A stretch of DNA of 64,000 nucleotides from Pseudomonas sp. ML96 (GCF_000761545.1 NZ_JPMY01000041.1:90244-154243), one strand, 5' to 3'. Shown: positions 1 through 12,143, counted from the first letter of the stretch. A program made the numbers and translations. Notes: a model not told the origin generated them from the letters alone.

Positions 1-1571
1 AACTGCCACCACAGCTCATGCTCGTAGGGCACATCCTGGTAGGCGAAGAACATCAGCCACAGGGCGGCGCTCAGCACGCAGATGGCGGCCACCAGGTTGA
101 CCGGCGAGAAAGGCATTTCCAGCAAGCGACTGGGGCGATAGAAAGCGCGGCGGAAGGACGCCAGCAGGGCGGCGGTGGCGCTCAGCAGCAGCGCCTCTTC
201 CCAGTCGAAGCCCTTGAGCAGAGAGAGCAGGGCGCCGGCCAGCAGCAGGCCGAGGGTCAGGGCCCAGGCCGCCGACAGGCGCCGACGCAGACCGTGGGCG
301 AGCAGCAGGCAGAGGACGCCGATCAGGCTGGCGGCCAGGTGCGAGGCGTCGATCAGGCGGTGTGGAATCAGGAAGCTGAGGTGTTCCAGGCGCACGTCCA
401 CCGAGGGCGTGGCGCCGGAGAACAGCAGCACGATGCCGGCGAGGAACACCAGCAGAGCCAGGACCGGCGCTGCCGGCCCGGACATGGTGCGCAGCGCCTG
501 GCGCCCGGCCGGCAGGTATTGTCGCGCCTCGTTGGCGAGCAGTAGCAGGCAGGCCAGTAGCAGCGGCAGGCCGATGTAGATCAGTCGATACAAAAGCAGC
601 GCGGCGGCCAGCGGCGCGGCGCCGATCTGCCCGGCGAAGGCGGCCAGCAGCACGGCCTCGAATACGCCGACGCCACCCGGCACATGGCTGAGCACGCCGG
701 CGGCCAGGGCTAGAAGGTAGACCAGCAGGAAAGCGCCCAGCGGCGGACCTTCCGGCAGTAATAGATAGAGCACGCTGGCGGCGGCGCAGGCGTCGATGGC
801 GGTGATGACCAGTTGCAGCAGGCTCATGCGCAGCCCCGGCAGGCGCAGGCGGCTCTTGCCGAGGGCCACATCGATGGTGCCGGGCATTGTGTTCTCGGCC
901 AGGCGTCGGCGGCTCAGCCACAGCAGTATTCCGGCAATGCCCACCAGCAGCAGCGCCGCCAGTGTTTGCAGTATCGGCTCCGGCAGATGCAGAGCCAGGG
1001 CGGCATCGGCTGGATCGCTCAGCGCCGCAAGGGCGGCCAGCACCGGCAGGGCGCAACCCAGCGAGAGGCTGACGAACAGGCTGATGCGGGCGATGTCGGC
1101 GGTGCTCACGCCCTCGCGGCCGTACAGGCGATAGCGCACGGAGCCGCCGCTGAGCACCGAAAGGCCGATGGCGTTGCTCACCGCCGAGGCGCAGAAGTTG
1201 CCCATGAACAGGCGCGGCAACGGCAGGCTCACCCCGGCATAGCGGCAGGCCGACCATTCATAGCCGGCCAGGGCGAGGAAGCCCACCGCAGTGGCGAGCA
1301 GAGCGCCGCCCAGGCGTTCGCCTGGAATCTCATGGATTGCCGTTCGCAGGGCATCCGGGTCCAGCGCCTGCAGCAGGTGCCAGCAGGCCAGCAGGCCGAT
1401 GACGAAGAGCAGCAGAGTGAAGCCCAGGGTCAGTGGCTGGCGATAGGCAGTGACACGCTGCAGCCAGGTCGGCGGCGCGGGGATGTCCAGTTCGGCAGGT
1501 ATGTCGGGCGCGTCGGCGTCAGAGGAGGGAGGGACTTCAGTAGCAGGGGCGGTAGAGGGTGTAGCGCGCAT
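1..1571 (-). CDS. mprF: MprF-type bifunctional phosphatidylglycerol flippase/aminoacyl-transferase, N-terminal part (cut by window start)
   Basis: About 523 codons are visible, starting at an ATG preceded by GAGGTG, and the frame runs off the window. The translation is a polytopic membrane protein with more than ten hydrophobic segments and the glycine-rich stretch LAAGVLSHVPGGVGVFEA typical of the MprF flippase domain. Family knowledge: MprF transfers an amino acid (alanine in P. aeruginosa) from aminoacyl-tRNA to phosphatidylglycerol and flips the product, which lowers membrane negative charge. The C-terminal synthase domain would lie outside the window and is not seen. A UPF0104/YbhN-like flippase without synthase is the alternative, but the tandem membrane domain of over 500 residues favours MprF. 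Confidence 0.8.
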   Translation of the reverse strand, partial: MRATPSTAPATEVPPSSDADAPDIPAELDIPAPPTWLQRVTAYRQPLTLGFTLLLFVIGLLACWHLLQALDPDALRTAIHEIPGERLGGALLATAVGFLALAGYEWSACRYAGVSLPLPRLFMGNFCASAVSNAIGLSVLSGGSVRYRLYGREGVSTADIARISLFVSLSLGCALPVLAALAALSDPADAALALHLPEPILQTLAALLLVGIAGILLWLSRRRLAENTMPGTIDVALGKSRLRLPGLRMSLLQLVITAIDACAAASVLYLLLPEGPPLGAFLLVYLLALAAGVLSHVPGGVGVFEAVLLAAFAGQIGAAPLAAALLLYRLIYIGLPLLLACLLLLANEARQYLPAGRQALRTMSGPAAPVLALLVFLAGIVLLFSGATPSVDVRLEHLSFLIPHRLIDASHLAASLIGVLCLLLAHGLRRRLSAAWALTLGLLLAGALLSLLKGFDWEEALLLSATAALLASFRRAFYRPSRLLEMPFSPVNLVAAICVLSAALWLMFFAYQDVPYEHELWWQ

Positions 1572-1662
1572 CGAGCACCTCGATCAGATTGCGCTCAGAG
1601 TTCGGCGTGGCCGGCTGGTTCCCTGATATGTGGCTTGCCTCTAGAAATAAAAGCCCCTGAAA

Positions 1663-1700
1663 CGCAAAAGGCCACTCGATTGAGTGGCCTTTTGCGGAAT
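1663..1700 (-). terminator. Rho-independent terminator downstream of tRNA-fMet
   Basis: A perfect 15-bp inverted repeat (1663-1677 with 1682-1696, 4-nt loop) begins a few bases past the 3' end of the tRNA gene when read on the minus strand. Its distal arm ends in a TTTT run. Confidence 0.75.
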
Positions 1701-1701
1701 C

Positions 1702-1778
<77 letters not shown>

Positions 1779-1907
1779 GCCGCCATTCTAGCGGCGAACG
1801 CCACCCTGTCAACCTCTAATTAAGAAAAAACTGTTTTTCCGTCAGATGGTTAGCGTTTCGCGGGTGCTAGACTGCCGGGCTTCGGAGCAGGCCGGACGGG
1901 GCTTTGC

Positions 1908-2963
1908 GTGCGCAAGATCATCCACATCGACTGCGATTGTTTCTACGCCGCCATCGAGATGCGCGACGATCCGCGCCTGGCCGGCAGACCGCTGGCGGTG
2001 GGTGGGGCGGCGGATCGGCGTGGCGTGGTCGCCACCTGCAACTATGAGGCGCGAGCCTGGGGCGTGCGCTCGGCCATGCCCATGGGCCAGGCGCTCAAGC
2101 TGTGCCCGGACCTGCAGGTAGTGCGGCCGCGCATGGATGCCTATAAAGCAGTGTCGCGGGAGATCCACGCGATCTTCCGCGACTACACCGAGACCATCGA
2201 GCCGCTGTCGCTGGATGAGGCCTACCTCGACGTCTCCGATAGCCCGCATTTCGATGGTAGCGCCACGCGCATCGCCCAGGACATTCGCCGGCGCGTATCC
2301 CAGGAACTGCATATCACCGTGTCCGCCGGTGTGGCGCCGAACAAGTTCCTGGCCAAGATCGCCAGCGACTGGCGCAAGCCCAATGGCCTGTTCGTGGTGA
2401 CTCCGGATCAGGTCGAGGAATTCGTCGCCGCACTGCCGGTGAGCAAGCTGCACGGGGTCGGCAAGGTCACGGCGAGCAAGATGGAGCGTCTGGGCATCGT
2501 CAGCTGCCTGGACTTGCGCGAGTGGAGCAAGCTGGCCCTGGCCCGCGAGTTCGGCAGCTTCGGCGAGCGCCTGTGGAACCTGGCCCGCGGCATTGATGAG
2601 CGTGTGGTGCAGGTGGATAGCCGGCGCCAGTCGGTGAGCGTGGAAAACACCTTCGACAAGGATCTGCCGGACCTGGCCGCCTGCCTGGAGCAGCTACCGG
2701 AGCTGCTGCAGCAGCTCGACACGCGCATGGCGCGGCTGGATGCGAGCTACCGGCCGGACAAGCCGTTCGTGAAGATCAAGTTCCACGATTTCAGCCAGAC
2801 CACCCTGGAGCAGGCCGGCGCGCGGCGCGATCTGGAGAGCTACCAGCGCCTGCTGGGCGCCGCCTTTGCCCGAGGAGGCAAGCCGGTGCGCCTGCTCGGT
2901 GTGGGCGTGCGCCTGCTCGACCTGCGTGGCCGGCATGAACAGCTGGAGCTGTTTGCGCCTTAA
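1908..2963 (+). CDS. dinB: DNA polymerase IV (Y-family translesion polymerase)
   Basis: The 351-residue product carries the DinB palm motifs: an N-terminal DCDCFYA with the first metal-binding Asp at residue 8, and SLDEAYLDVS near residue 103 with the catalytic Asp-Glu pair. The HhH region KLHGVGKVTASKMERLG follows, and the little-finger domain ends in QLELFAP, a beta-clamp-binding peptide. It extends primers across damaged bases with low fidelity. The start is GTG; no in-frame ATG lies near, and the MRKIIHIDCDCF beginning matches P. aeruginosa DinB. A CTG-N9-CAG sequence upstream is one base short of a LexA box, so SOS control is not shown. Confidence 0.96.
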   Translation: MRKIIHIDCDCFYAAIEMRDDPRLAGRPLAVGGAADRRGVVATCNYEARAWGVRSAMPMGQALKLCPDLQVVRPRMDAYKAVSREIHAIFRDYTETIEPLSLDEAYLDVSDSPHFDGSATRIAQDIRRRVSQELHITVSAGVAPNKFLAKIASDWRKPNGLFVVTPDQVEEFVAALPVSKLHGVGKVTASKMERLGIVSCLDLREWSKLALAREFGSFGERLWNLARGIDERVVQVDSRRQSVSVENTFDKDLPDLAACLEQLPELLQQLDTRMARLDASYRPDKPFVKIKFHDFSQTTLEQAGARRDLESYQRLLGAAFARGGKPVRLLGVGVRLLDLRGRHEQLELFAP

Positions 2964-2973
2964 GTGGCGGCTC

Positions 2974-3378
2974 TCAGCCTTCCTCAGGCCACAGGCGGAT
3001 CGGCTTGCCCGTGGCCGGCCACAGCTGCAGCTGGCCGATGCCGGACACGTCCCAGCGCTGCACCTGGCTCAGGGCCTCGAGGAAGCGCTGTTCCTGCTCC
3101 ATCAACGCCGGGGCGCACATCTTGCGGGTGGCGCCGGGCTGGGCGAAGGTCAGTTTGTCGCCGTCGCGGCTGTAGCCGGCGAACCAGTGATTGCAACCGG
3201 CGCTGCCGTAGGCGCGGCCATCCTCGCCGAGGGTGATGGTCAGGTGGCTGCGGTCGATCAGTGGGCGTTCGCCGATCCACTCCACCTGGTAGGTCTTCTC
3301 GCTTTCCAGTTGTGGCCGATCGCTGGCGCAGCCGACCAGGGCAACGGCCAGTAGCGTGGGGGCCAGGGCGTGTTTCAT
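2974..3378 (-). CDS. META-domain (HslJ-like) lipoprotein
   Basis: A 134-residue protein with an N-terminal signal sequence ending in a lipobox (LLAVALVGC), so probably a lipoprotein. The body contains the META/HslJ pattern GSAGCNHWFAGY...FAQPGATRKMC followed by E-Q-F-L. In E. coli HslJ is a heat-inducible protein linked to novobiocin resistance, but the biochemical role of the domain is unclear. The start overlaps the end of the upstream gene by 4 nt (ATGA), so the two are likely co-transcribed and translationally coupled. Confidence 0.8.
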   Translation of the reverse strand: MKHALAPTLLAVALVGCASDRPQLESEKTYQVEWIGERPLIDRSHLTITLGEDGRAYGSAGCNHWFAGYSRDGDKLTFAQPGATRKMCAPALMEQEQRFLEALSQVQRWDVSGIGQLQLWPATGKPIRLWPEEG

Positions 3379-3812
3379 GCGCTGTTCTCCTTGCAGGCGG
3401 GGCAGAAGTGTTTGCCGGCGCGGCTGGCCCAGCCCAGCTCGCTCAGGCGGGCCTCGGCGGCGGCCGGCTGGGCCTTGGCGCCGAGGCTGGCGTCGACGGC
3501 GAATTCCAGATCGATGCGCTTGTCGCAGCCGTCGCAGTCGACCTGCCAGTTGTGGATGGCCAGCTCGCGGAAGGCCGGGCCGCTGGCCACCGCCAGCCAC
3601 TGGCCGGGCGGGTTGATCAAGTGGCGGACCTTTTCCACGGCCAGGCTCATGGACAGGTCGCGGCTGCCCTTGAGGGTCACCAGCAGGGTGTCGCCGGCCT
3701 GGATGGCACCACCGTTGCCGGTGACCTGGTAGCGGCCCGGCGAAAGGGCGCGGCACTCGGTCAGGGTGTGTTGCGGGTTGAGCAGGGTGTAGCGGAAATC
3801 GTGGGTGGTCAT
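3375..3812 (-). CDS. Conserved hypothetical protein with two Cys-X2-Cys pairs
   Basis: I do not recognise a named family. The 145-residue product has a CDGC pair near residue 93 and a CPAC pair close to the C-terminus (HFCPACKENSA), suggesting a zinc ribbon. The N-terminal half is soluble and beta-rich in character, with no signal peptide. The gene starts at ATG with GGAGGC upstream and overlaps the META lipoprotein gene by 4 nt. It occupies a position between dinB and ldhA that also holds small hypothetical genes in P. aeruginosa. Confidence 0.75.
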   Translation of the reverse strand: MTTHDFRYTLLNPQHTLTECRALSPGRYQVTGNGGAIQAGDTLLVTLKGSRDLSMSLAVEKVRHLINPPGQWLAVASGPAFRELAIHNWQVDCDGCDKRIDLEFAVDASLGAKAQPAAAEARLSELGWASRAGKHFCPACKENSA

Positions 3813-3840
3813 GGCGCCTCCGGAAATGCGCGGGATGCTA

Positions 3841-4836
3841 TCACGCCGCCGATGTCACCCGGTTGACCGGCGCGCCGGCGGCCCAGGCGGCGATGTTGTT
3901 CAGGGTGGTGCTGGCGATGGCGGCCAGCGCCTCGCGGGTTAGGAAGGCCTGGTGGGCGGTGACGATGACGTTGGGAAAGGTCAGCAGGCGCGCCAGCACA
4001 TCATCCTGCAGCGGCTGGTCGGAGCGGTCCTCGAAGAACAGCTCGGCCTCTTCTTCATAGACATCCAGGCCCAGGTAGCCGAGCTGGCCGCTCTTCAGCG
4101 CGTCGATCAGCGCGGGGGTGTCGACCAGGGCGCCGCGGCCGGTGTTGATCAGCATGGCGCCGTGCTTCATCTGCGCGAGACTTGCGGCATTGATCAGGTG
4201 GCGGCTGCTCTCGGTCAGCGGGCAATGCAGGCTGATCACGTCGCTTTGCGCGATCAGCGCGTCCTGGCCGACCTGGCGGGCGCCGATCTGCTCCAGGCCG
4301 GCGATGGGGTAGGGGTCGCTGATCAGCAGCCGGCAGCCGAAGCCGGCCATGATCCGCGCAAAGGCCAGGCCGATCTGCCCGCCACCGATCACGCCAACGC
4401 TCTTGTCGTGCAGGTCGAAGCCGGTCAGACCGTGCAGGCTGAAATCGCCCTCGCGGGTGCGGTTATAGGCGCGGTGGATGCGCCGATTGAGCGCCAGGAT
4501 CAGCGCCACGGCGTGCTCGGCCACCGCATGCGGCGAGTAGGCCGGTACCCGGACCACGGCCAGACCCAGGCGCTGGGCAGCCTGCAGGTCGACGTGATTG
4601 TAGCCGGCCGAGCGCAGGGCGATCAGCCGTGTGCCGCCAGCCGCCAGGCGCTCCAGCACCGCTGCGGAAAGATCGTCGTTGATAAAGGCGCAGACCACTT
4701 CACTGCCGGCGGCCAGGGCGGCGGTATCGGCATTCAGCAGACTGTCCTGGTAGCGCAGCTGCCAGCCCGGCGGCAGCGCGCAGGCATCGAAGCTGGCGCG
4801 GTCATAGGACTTGGCACTGAACAGGGTGATGCGCAT
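3841..4836 (-). CDS. ldhA: Fermentative D-lactate dehydrogenase (2-hydroxyacid dehydrogenase family)
   Basis: The 331-residue protein has the NAD-binding Rossmann motif GVIGGGQIGLAFARI near residue 148. It also has the family catalytic residues: Arg in RSAGYNH and in NTGRGALVD, Glu in DVYEEEAE, and the catalytic His in TAHQAFLT. This matches LdhA, which reduces pyruvate to D-lactate with NADH. It lies just downstream of gacS on the same strand (9-bp gap), as in P. aeruginosa, so it may be read from the gacS transcript. Confidence 0.93.
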   Translation of the reverse strand: MRITLFSAKSYDRASFDACALPPGWQLRYQDSLLNADTAALAAGSEVVCAFINDDLSAAVLERLAAGGTRLIALRSAGYNHVDLQAAQRLGLAVVRVPAYSPHAVAEHAVALILALNRRIHRAYNRTREGDFSLHGLTGFDLHDKSVGVIGGGQIGLAFARIMAGFGCRLLISDPYPIAGLEQIGARQVGQDALIAQSDVISLHCPLTESSRHLINAASLAQMKHGAMLINTGRGALVDTPALIDALKSGQLGYLGLDVYEEEAELFFEDRSDQPLQDDVLARLLTFPNVIVTAHQAFLTREALAAIASTTLNNIAAWAAGAPVNRVTSAA

Positions 4837-4845
4837 GGGCGGTCC

Positions 4846-7593
<2,748 letters not shown>

Positions 7594-7667
7594 GGCAGTC
7601 TCCATCCAGGCGATAGCGGGAGTTTAGCGATTCGTGCGGTGGGAATCTGCAGTGGCTTTTGGCAGAA

Positions 7668-7703
7668 TAGTCGAGATCAATTCTCATTAGATGCCCATTA
7701 TCA
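7668..7703 (+). promoter_or_regulatory. Possible Fur-type box at the pirR start
   Basis: An AT-rich stretch around the pirR start holds TTCTCATTA and CATTATC half-sites resembling the Fur consensus. The match is partial and not symmetrical, so this is suggestive only. Fur control would fit the siderophore-uptake role of the neighbours. Confidence 0.35.
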
Positions 7704-8398
7704 TGAACTCGACCGCACGCATCCTGGCCATCGAGGACGATCCGGTGCTGGCCGCGCACCTGCAGGATCACCTCGGCCGCCGTGGCTTCGACGTGACCCT
7801 GCGCGGCGACGGCGAGGCCGGCCTGGCGCTGGCCTGTGCCGAGCCGTTCGATCTGGTGCTGCTGGATATCCTGCTGCCCGGACGCAGCGGCCTGGAGGCG
7901 CTGGCCGAACTGCGCCGGCGCCGCGGTGTGCCGGTGATCCTGATGTCCGCCCTGGGCGCCGAGCAGGATCGCATCGCCGGCTTCAGCCAGGGCGCCGACG
8001 ACTACCTGCCCAAGCCCTTCGCCATGGCCGAGATGGAGGTGCGCATCGACGCCATCCTGCGGCGGGTCGCCTATGAGCGGCGCAAGCCGGAGAGTGTCAG
8101 CGCGGAGGGGCTGCAACTCGACGAGGGACGCAGCGATGCGCGCTACCAGGGTAACTGGCTGCAGCTGACCCAGACCGAATACCGCCTGCTGGAGCTGTTC
8201 ATGCGCCATGCCGGCGAGGTGCAGAGCAAGGCCTTCCTTTATCAGCAGGTGCTGAACCGCCCGTTCTCTGCCCATGATCGGGTACTGGACATGCATGTCA
8301 GCCACGTCCGCCGCAAGCTGCAGGCCGTGGGCTACCAGGCCGGGCGTATCGAGACGGTGTGGGGCAAGGGCTACCTGTTCCGCAGTGACGAGGAGTGA
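7691..8398 (+). CDS. pirR: OmpR-family response regulator PirR
   Basis: A 235-residue regulator: receiver domain (acidic pair EDD near residue 16, phospho-acceptor Asp in LVLLDILLPG near 57, Lys in LPKPF) followed by an OmpR/PhoB winged-helix domain (LTQTEYRLLELF...HVSHVRRKL...VWGKGYLF). It sits before a sensor kinase and the receptor gene pirA, the order known for P. aeruginosa pirRSA, which responds to enterobactin and other catecholates. A second in-frame ATG at 7703 is possible; neither start has a convincing ribosome site. Confidence 0.9.
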   Translation: MPIIMNSTARILAIEDDPVLAAHLQDHLGRRGFDVTLRGDGEAGLALACAEPFDLVLLDILLPGRSGLEALAELRRRRGVPVILMSALGAEQDRIAGFSQGADDYLPKPFAMAEMEVRIDAILRRVAYERRKPESVSAEGLQLDEGRSDARYQGNWLQLTQTEYRLLELFMRHAGEVQSKAFLYQQVLNRPFSAHDRVLDMHVSHVRRKLQAVGYQAGRIETVWGKGYLFRSDEE

Positions 8399-8400
8399 GC

Positions 8401-9729
8401 ATGCAGCTGCGTCACTCATTGTTCTGGAAGCTGGCGGGGCTGCTCGGGCTGTTCTGCCTGCTCCTGCTGAGCCTGGCCTCCGATCTCGGCTGGCGGGTTA
8501 TCGAGATGACCTCGCGCCTGCCGCGCGAAGCTCGTGAGCAGATGCAGGTCTACGCCACGCAGGCCGAGGCGAGCCTGCGCAGCGGTGGTCCGCAGGCCCT
8601 GGGGCAGTATCTCGAGCAACTGCAGGCCCGTGAGCAGGCTTGGGCCGTAGTGGTCGACGAGAGCAATCACTCGTTGTCCGACCGGGCCGTGCCGGCGGAA
8701 ATTGCCAGTCGACTCAGCTTCATCCGCCCCTTGTCGGGCAGCATGGGTCGGCCGGATGGCCGGCCGAATCTCTACATCCCGTTCAGCGATGGCCAGGCGC
8801 GCCTAGTGATGCAGCTGCCCGAGCGGCTCAGCCCGCGCCAGCACCTGGGGCTCTATCTGATCTTGCTGCAGAAGGTGCTGCCAACGGTGCTGGCAGTGCT
8901 GTTCGGCCTGCTGCTGTATCGCCTGCTGATCTCCCCGCTGGTGGCCCTGCGGCGCCAGGCCCAGGCACTGAGTGGCGGCGACATGAGCGCTCGCGCGGGC
9001 GATGTGAGCCGGCGCCGCGACGAGCTGGGCGAGCTGGGCAGGGCCTTCGACCATATGGCCGAGCGTCTGCAGCACACCGTGGGCTACCAGCGCCAGCTGT
9101 TGCGCGACCTGTCCCACGAGATGCGTACACCACTGGCGCGCCTGCGCGTGGCCGCCGAGTGCGTGGATGACGCCCAGACCCTGCGGCGGCGCCTGGAACT
9201 GGAGCTGGAGTGCATGCAGCAGTTGGTCGATGGCACCCTCGAGCTGGTCTGGCTGGACACCGAACGTCCGCACCTGCAGCTCGAGGACATCGATGTGCCG
9301 GCCCTATGGGGCGTGCTGGCCGAGAACGCCTGTTTCGAGAGTGGCTGGCCGGCCGAGCGCCTGCGCTGCGAGCTGCCGTCCGACTGTCGGGTGCGCGGCC
9401 ACCTCAATGGCCTGGCTCAGGCGCTGGAAAACATCCTGCGCAATGCCATCCGTCATTCGCCGGAGCAGGGCATGGTGCGTTTGTCCGGTCGGCACAAAGA
9501 TGGCCGCTGGCGTCTCTCTATCGAAGATCAGGGTGGCGGCGTGCCGGCGGCGCAGCTGGGCGCGATCTTCCATCCCTTCACCCGGCTCAATGCCTCGCGT
9601 CCGGGTGGCGAGGGTTTCGGCCTGGGCCTGGCCATCGCCCGTGGTGCGGTGCGCATGCAGGGCGGCGAGCTGTGGGCGGAAAACGGCGCCGAAGGTTTGC
9701 GCCTGCAATTGAGCCTGGCAAGTGTATAG
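8401..9729 (+). CDS. pirS: Sensor histidine kinase PirS
   Basis: The 442-residue protein has TM1 (about 10-30), a periplasmic sensor of roughly 130 residues, TM2 (about 160-180), HAMP, an H-box (DLSHEMRTPLARLR), an N-box (ENILRNAIRHSP) and a G-box (GFGLGLAIARG). It is the expected partner of PirR, autophosphorylating on its His and passing phosphate to the regulator. The ATG at 8401 follows GAGGAG at 5 nt and lies 2 nt after the pirR stop, so the pair is translationally coupled. Confidence 0.9.
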   Translation: MQLRHSLFWKLAGLLGLFCLLLLSLASDLGWRVIEMTSRLPREAREQMQVYATQAEASLRSGGPQALGQYLEQLQAREQAWAVVVDESNHSLSDRAVPAEIASRLSFIRPLSGSMGRPDGRPNLYIPFSDGQARLVMQLPERLSPRQHLGLYLILLQKVLPTVLAVLFGLLLYRLLISPLVALRRQAQALSGGDMSARAGDVSRRRDELGELGRAFDHMAERLQHTVGYQRQLLRDLSHEMRTPLARLRVAAECVDDAQTLRRRLELELECMQQLVDGTLELVWLDTERPHLQLEDIDVPALWGVLAENACFESGWPAERLRCELPSDCRVRGHLNGLAQALENILRNAIRHSPEQGMVRLSGRHKDGRWRLSIEDQGGGVPAAQLGAIFHPFTRLNASRPGGEGFGLGLAIARGAVRMQGGELWAENGAEGLRLQLSLASV

Positions 9730-9743
9730 AACGTAAATAAGCT

Positions 9744-9763
9744 TTATTCTCAACTGAGAATAA
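9744..9763. promoter_or_regulatory. Perfect palindrome upstream of pirA (Fur-box-like or PirR operator)
   Basis: The sequence is TTATTCTCA-AC-TGAGAATAA: 9-bp perfect arms with a 2-nt spacer, 94 bp before the pirA ATG. The A/T-rich GAGAAT core resembles Fur-regulated promoters. It could equally be a PirR site. Symmetry and placement are seen directly; the binding protein is inferred. Confidence 0.6.
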
Positions 9764-9856
9764 ATAGCATTTGCTCCGCTCGGCGTCAGACCGAGCGGGC
9801 GGCCACCGTCTCGTGCTCGCCCTACAAGCCATCCAAACGCTTACGGAGAGACGTTG

Positions 9857-12103
9857 ATGCAAAGCCGATTCAAGCTCAGTTACCTGACTCTGGCCCTGTT
9901 GGCCGCTGCCGCCCCGTCCATGTCGCTGGCCGAGACGAAGGACTCCGCCGAAGAAAGCACTGAGCTGCTGCAGCTGGGGGAGAGTGAGGTACTGGGCACC
10001 GCCGAGGAGGAGCTCAAGCAGGCGCCCGGCGTATCGGTGATCACCGCCGAGGACATCAAGAAGCGTCCGCCGGTCAACGATCTCTCCGAACTCATCCGCA
10101 AGATGCCGGGCGTCAACCTGACCGGCAACAGTTCTACCGGCCAGTACGGCAACAACCGCCAGATCGACATCCGCGGCATGGGCCCGGAGAACACCCTGAT
10201 CCTGATCGACGGCAAGCCGGTCAGCTCGCGCAACTCGGTGCGTATGGGGCGCAGCGGTGAGCGTAACAGCCGTGGCGACAGCAACTGGGTGCCGGCCGAA
10301 GCAGTGGAGCGCATCGAAGTGTTGCGTGGCCCGGCTGCCGCCCGCTATGGCTCCGGCGCCGCTGGTGGCGTGGTGAACATCATCACCAAGGCGCCGACCG
10401 AGAAGCACAGTGGCTCGGTCACCACCTACTACAACCTGCCGGAAAACGATGCCGAAGGCACCACCGAGCGCATGAGCTTCAACCTGGCGGGTCCGCTGGT
10501 CGACTCGCTGTCCTACCGCCTGTACGGCAACCTGAACAAGACCGACGCCGATGACCTGTCGCTCAACGAGGAGTACGCCACCGGCGTGACCCCGCCGGCT
10601 GGCCGCGAGGGTGTGCGCAACAAGGACATCAACGGCCTGCTGCGCTGGGACCTCGATTCGCAGCAGGTGCTGGAGTTCGAAGGTGGTTTCAGCCGTCAGG
10701 GCAACATCTATGCGGGTGATCGCGCGGTGAGTACCGCAGGTACCCAGCTGATCACCGACCTGGCCAACTCCGGTGCGGAAACCAACATCATGTACCGCCA
10801 GGATGCCTCGGTGACCCACCGTGGCGACTGGGACTGGGGCACCTCGCAGCTGGTGGCCAGCTACGAGAACACCCGCAACCGCCGCCTCAACGAGGGCCTG
10901 GCCGGTGGCCCGGAAGGCAGCATCAACACCACCGCGGTCATGTCGACTTCCGAGCTCAAGTCCTATCGCCTGGCTGGCGAGGTCAACCTGCCGCTGGAAT
11001 TCGTCTACAACCAGGTGCTGACCCTGGGCGCCGAGGCCATCCGCGACGAGCTGAACGACCCGTACTCCATGACCCAGAGCATGCAGGGCGTGACTGTTCC
11101 CGGCGTGCAGACCGGTGTGCGTAGCGGCGAGTCCGATGCCGACAACTATGCGCTGTTCGTCGAGGACAACATCGAGATCGGCGAGCGCTGGATCGTCACG
11201 CCCGGCCTGCGCTTCGACCGTCACAGCGACTTCGGCGGCAACTGGAGCCCGAGCCTGAACAGCTCGTACAAGCTCACCGACCACCTGACCGTGAAGGGCG
11301 GTGTAGCGCGTGCCTTCAAGGCGCCGAACCTGTACCAGTCCAACCCCAACTACGTGTACCGCACCAACGGCAACGGCTGCCCGATCGACTACCCGAACCT
11401 CGGCAATGGCTGCTACGTGCTGGGTAACGACAACCTCGATGCCGAGACCAGCGTCAACAAGGAACTCGGTCTGGCCTTCGACAAGGATGGCTGGATTGCC
11501 GGCGTCACCTACTTCCACAACGACTACAAGAACAAGATCGTCGCCGGCATGGGTAACGGCTCCGATCCGCTCTATGTGCTGCCAGGCACCTCCGGCCTGG
11601 GCCAGGTGTTCCGCTGGGAGAACGCCTCCAAGGCAGTCGTTTCCGGCTGGGAAGGCAACCTGACCGTGCCGTTGCTCGGCAACGCCGGCGAGGTGCTGAG
11701 CTGGAGCACCAACTTCACCTACATGATCGAGAACAAGAACAAGGAAACCGGCGAGCCGCTGTCCATCATCCCCGAGTACACCATCAACTCGATGCTGGAC
11801 TGGGCGGTGACCCAATCGCTCGATCTGTCCGCCAGCATGACCCACTACGGCGAGCAGAAACCGCGCAGCCTGACCTCGCGCGGCGCCGCGGCCAGCGGCG
11901 GCGAGCTCGAGACGCGTAGCAGCTACAGCGTGTTCGGCCTGAATGCCAACTACGAGCTGAACGAAACCTGGAGCTTCTCCACCGGGGTCAGCAACCTGTT
12001 CGACAAGAAGCTGTTCCGCGAGAACAACTCCGGCGGCGCAGGTGCCAACACCTACAACGAACCGGGCCGCGCCTACTTCGCTTCGGTAACCGCCGCATTC
12101 TGA
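9857..12103 (+). CDS. pirA: TonB-dependent catecholate siderophore (ferric enterobactin) receptor PirA
   Basis: A 748-residue outer-membrane receptor. It has a signal peptide ending near PSMSLA, a plug domain (GVSVITAEDI...LRGPAAARYGSGAAGGVVNIIT), and a 22-strand-type barrel ending in the aromatic terminus RAYFASVTAAF. It resembles the FepA/PfeA/PirA group that imports ferric enterobactin and related catecholates by TonB energy. The ATG at 9857 follows GGAGA; a TTG one codon earlier is less likely. It is preceded by pirRS and a 20-bp palindrome and followed by a strong hairpin terminator, then by a siderophore esterase gene. Confidence 0.93.
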   Translation: MQSRFKLSYLTLALLAAAAPSMSLAETKDSAEESTELLQLGESEVLGTAEEELKQAPGVSVITAEDIKKRPPVNDLSELIRKMPGVNLTGNSSTGQYGNNRQIDIRGMGPENTLILIDGKPVSSRNSVRMGRSGERNSRGDSNWVPAEAVERIEVLRGPAAARYGSGAAGGVVNIITKAPTEKHSGSVTTYYNLPENDAEGTTERMSFNLAGPLVDSLSYRLYGNLNKTDADDLSLNEEYATGVTPPAGREGVRNKDINGLLRWDLDSQQVLEFEGGFSRQGNIYAGDRAVSTAGTQLITDLANSGAETNIMYRQDASVTHRGDWDWGTSQLVASYENTRNRRLNEGLAGGPEGSINTTAVMSTSELKSYRLAGEVNLPLEFVYNQVLTLGAEAIRDELNDPYSMTQSMQGVTVPGVQTGVRSGESDADNYALFVEDNIEIGERWIVTPGLRFDRHSDFGGNWSPSLNSSYKLTDHLTVKGGVARAFKAPNLYQSNPNYVYRTNGNGCPIDYPNLGNGCYVLGNDNLDAETSVNKELGLAFDKDGWIAGVTYFHNDYKNKIVAGMGNGSDPLYVLPGTSGLGQVFRWENASKAVVSGWEGNLTVPLLGNAGEVLSWSTNFTYMIENKNKETGEPLSIIPEYTINSMLDWAVTQSLDLSASMTHYGEQKPRSLTSRGAAASGGELETRSSYSVFGLNANYELNETWSFSTGVSNLFDKKLFRENNSGGAGANTYNEPGRAYFASVTAAF

Positions 12104-12143
12104 TTGCACGGGCTCCTGGCCCGCTCAGATGAGTGGGTCTTTG

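Noticed and set aside
1829..1845. LexA/SOS box upstream of dinB
   Set aside because: CTG and CAG are separated by 9 rather than 10 bases and the interior lacks the TATAT core, so no claim is made.
9587..12109. 840-codon open frame antisense to pirA
   Set aside because: Shadow of the receptor gene caused by high GC at third positions; it has no start context and its low-complexity V/G/A/Q translation matches no known family.
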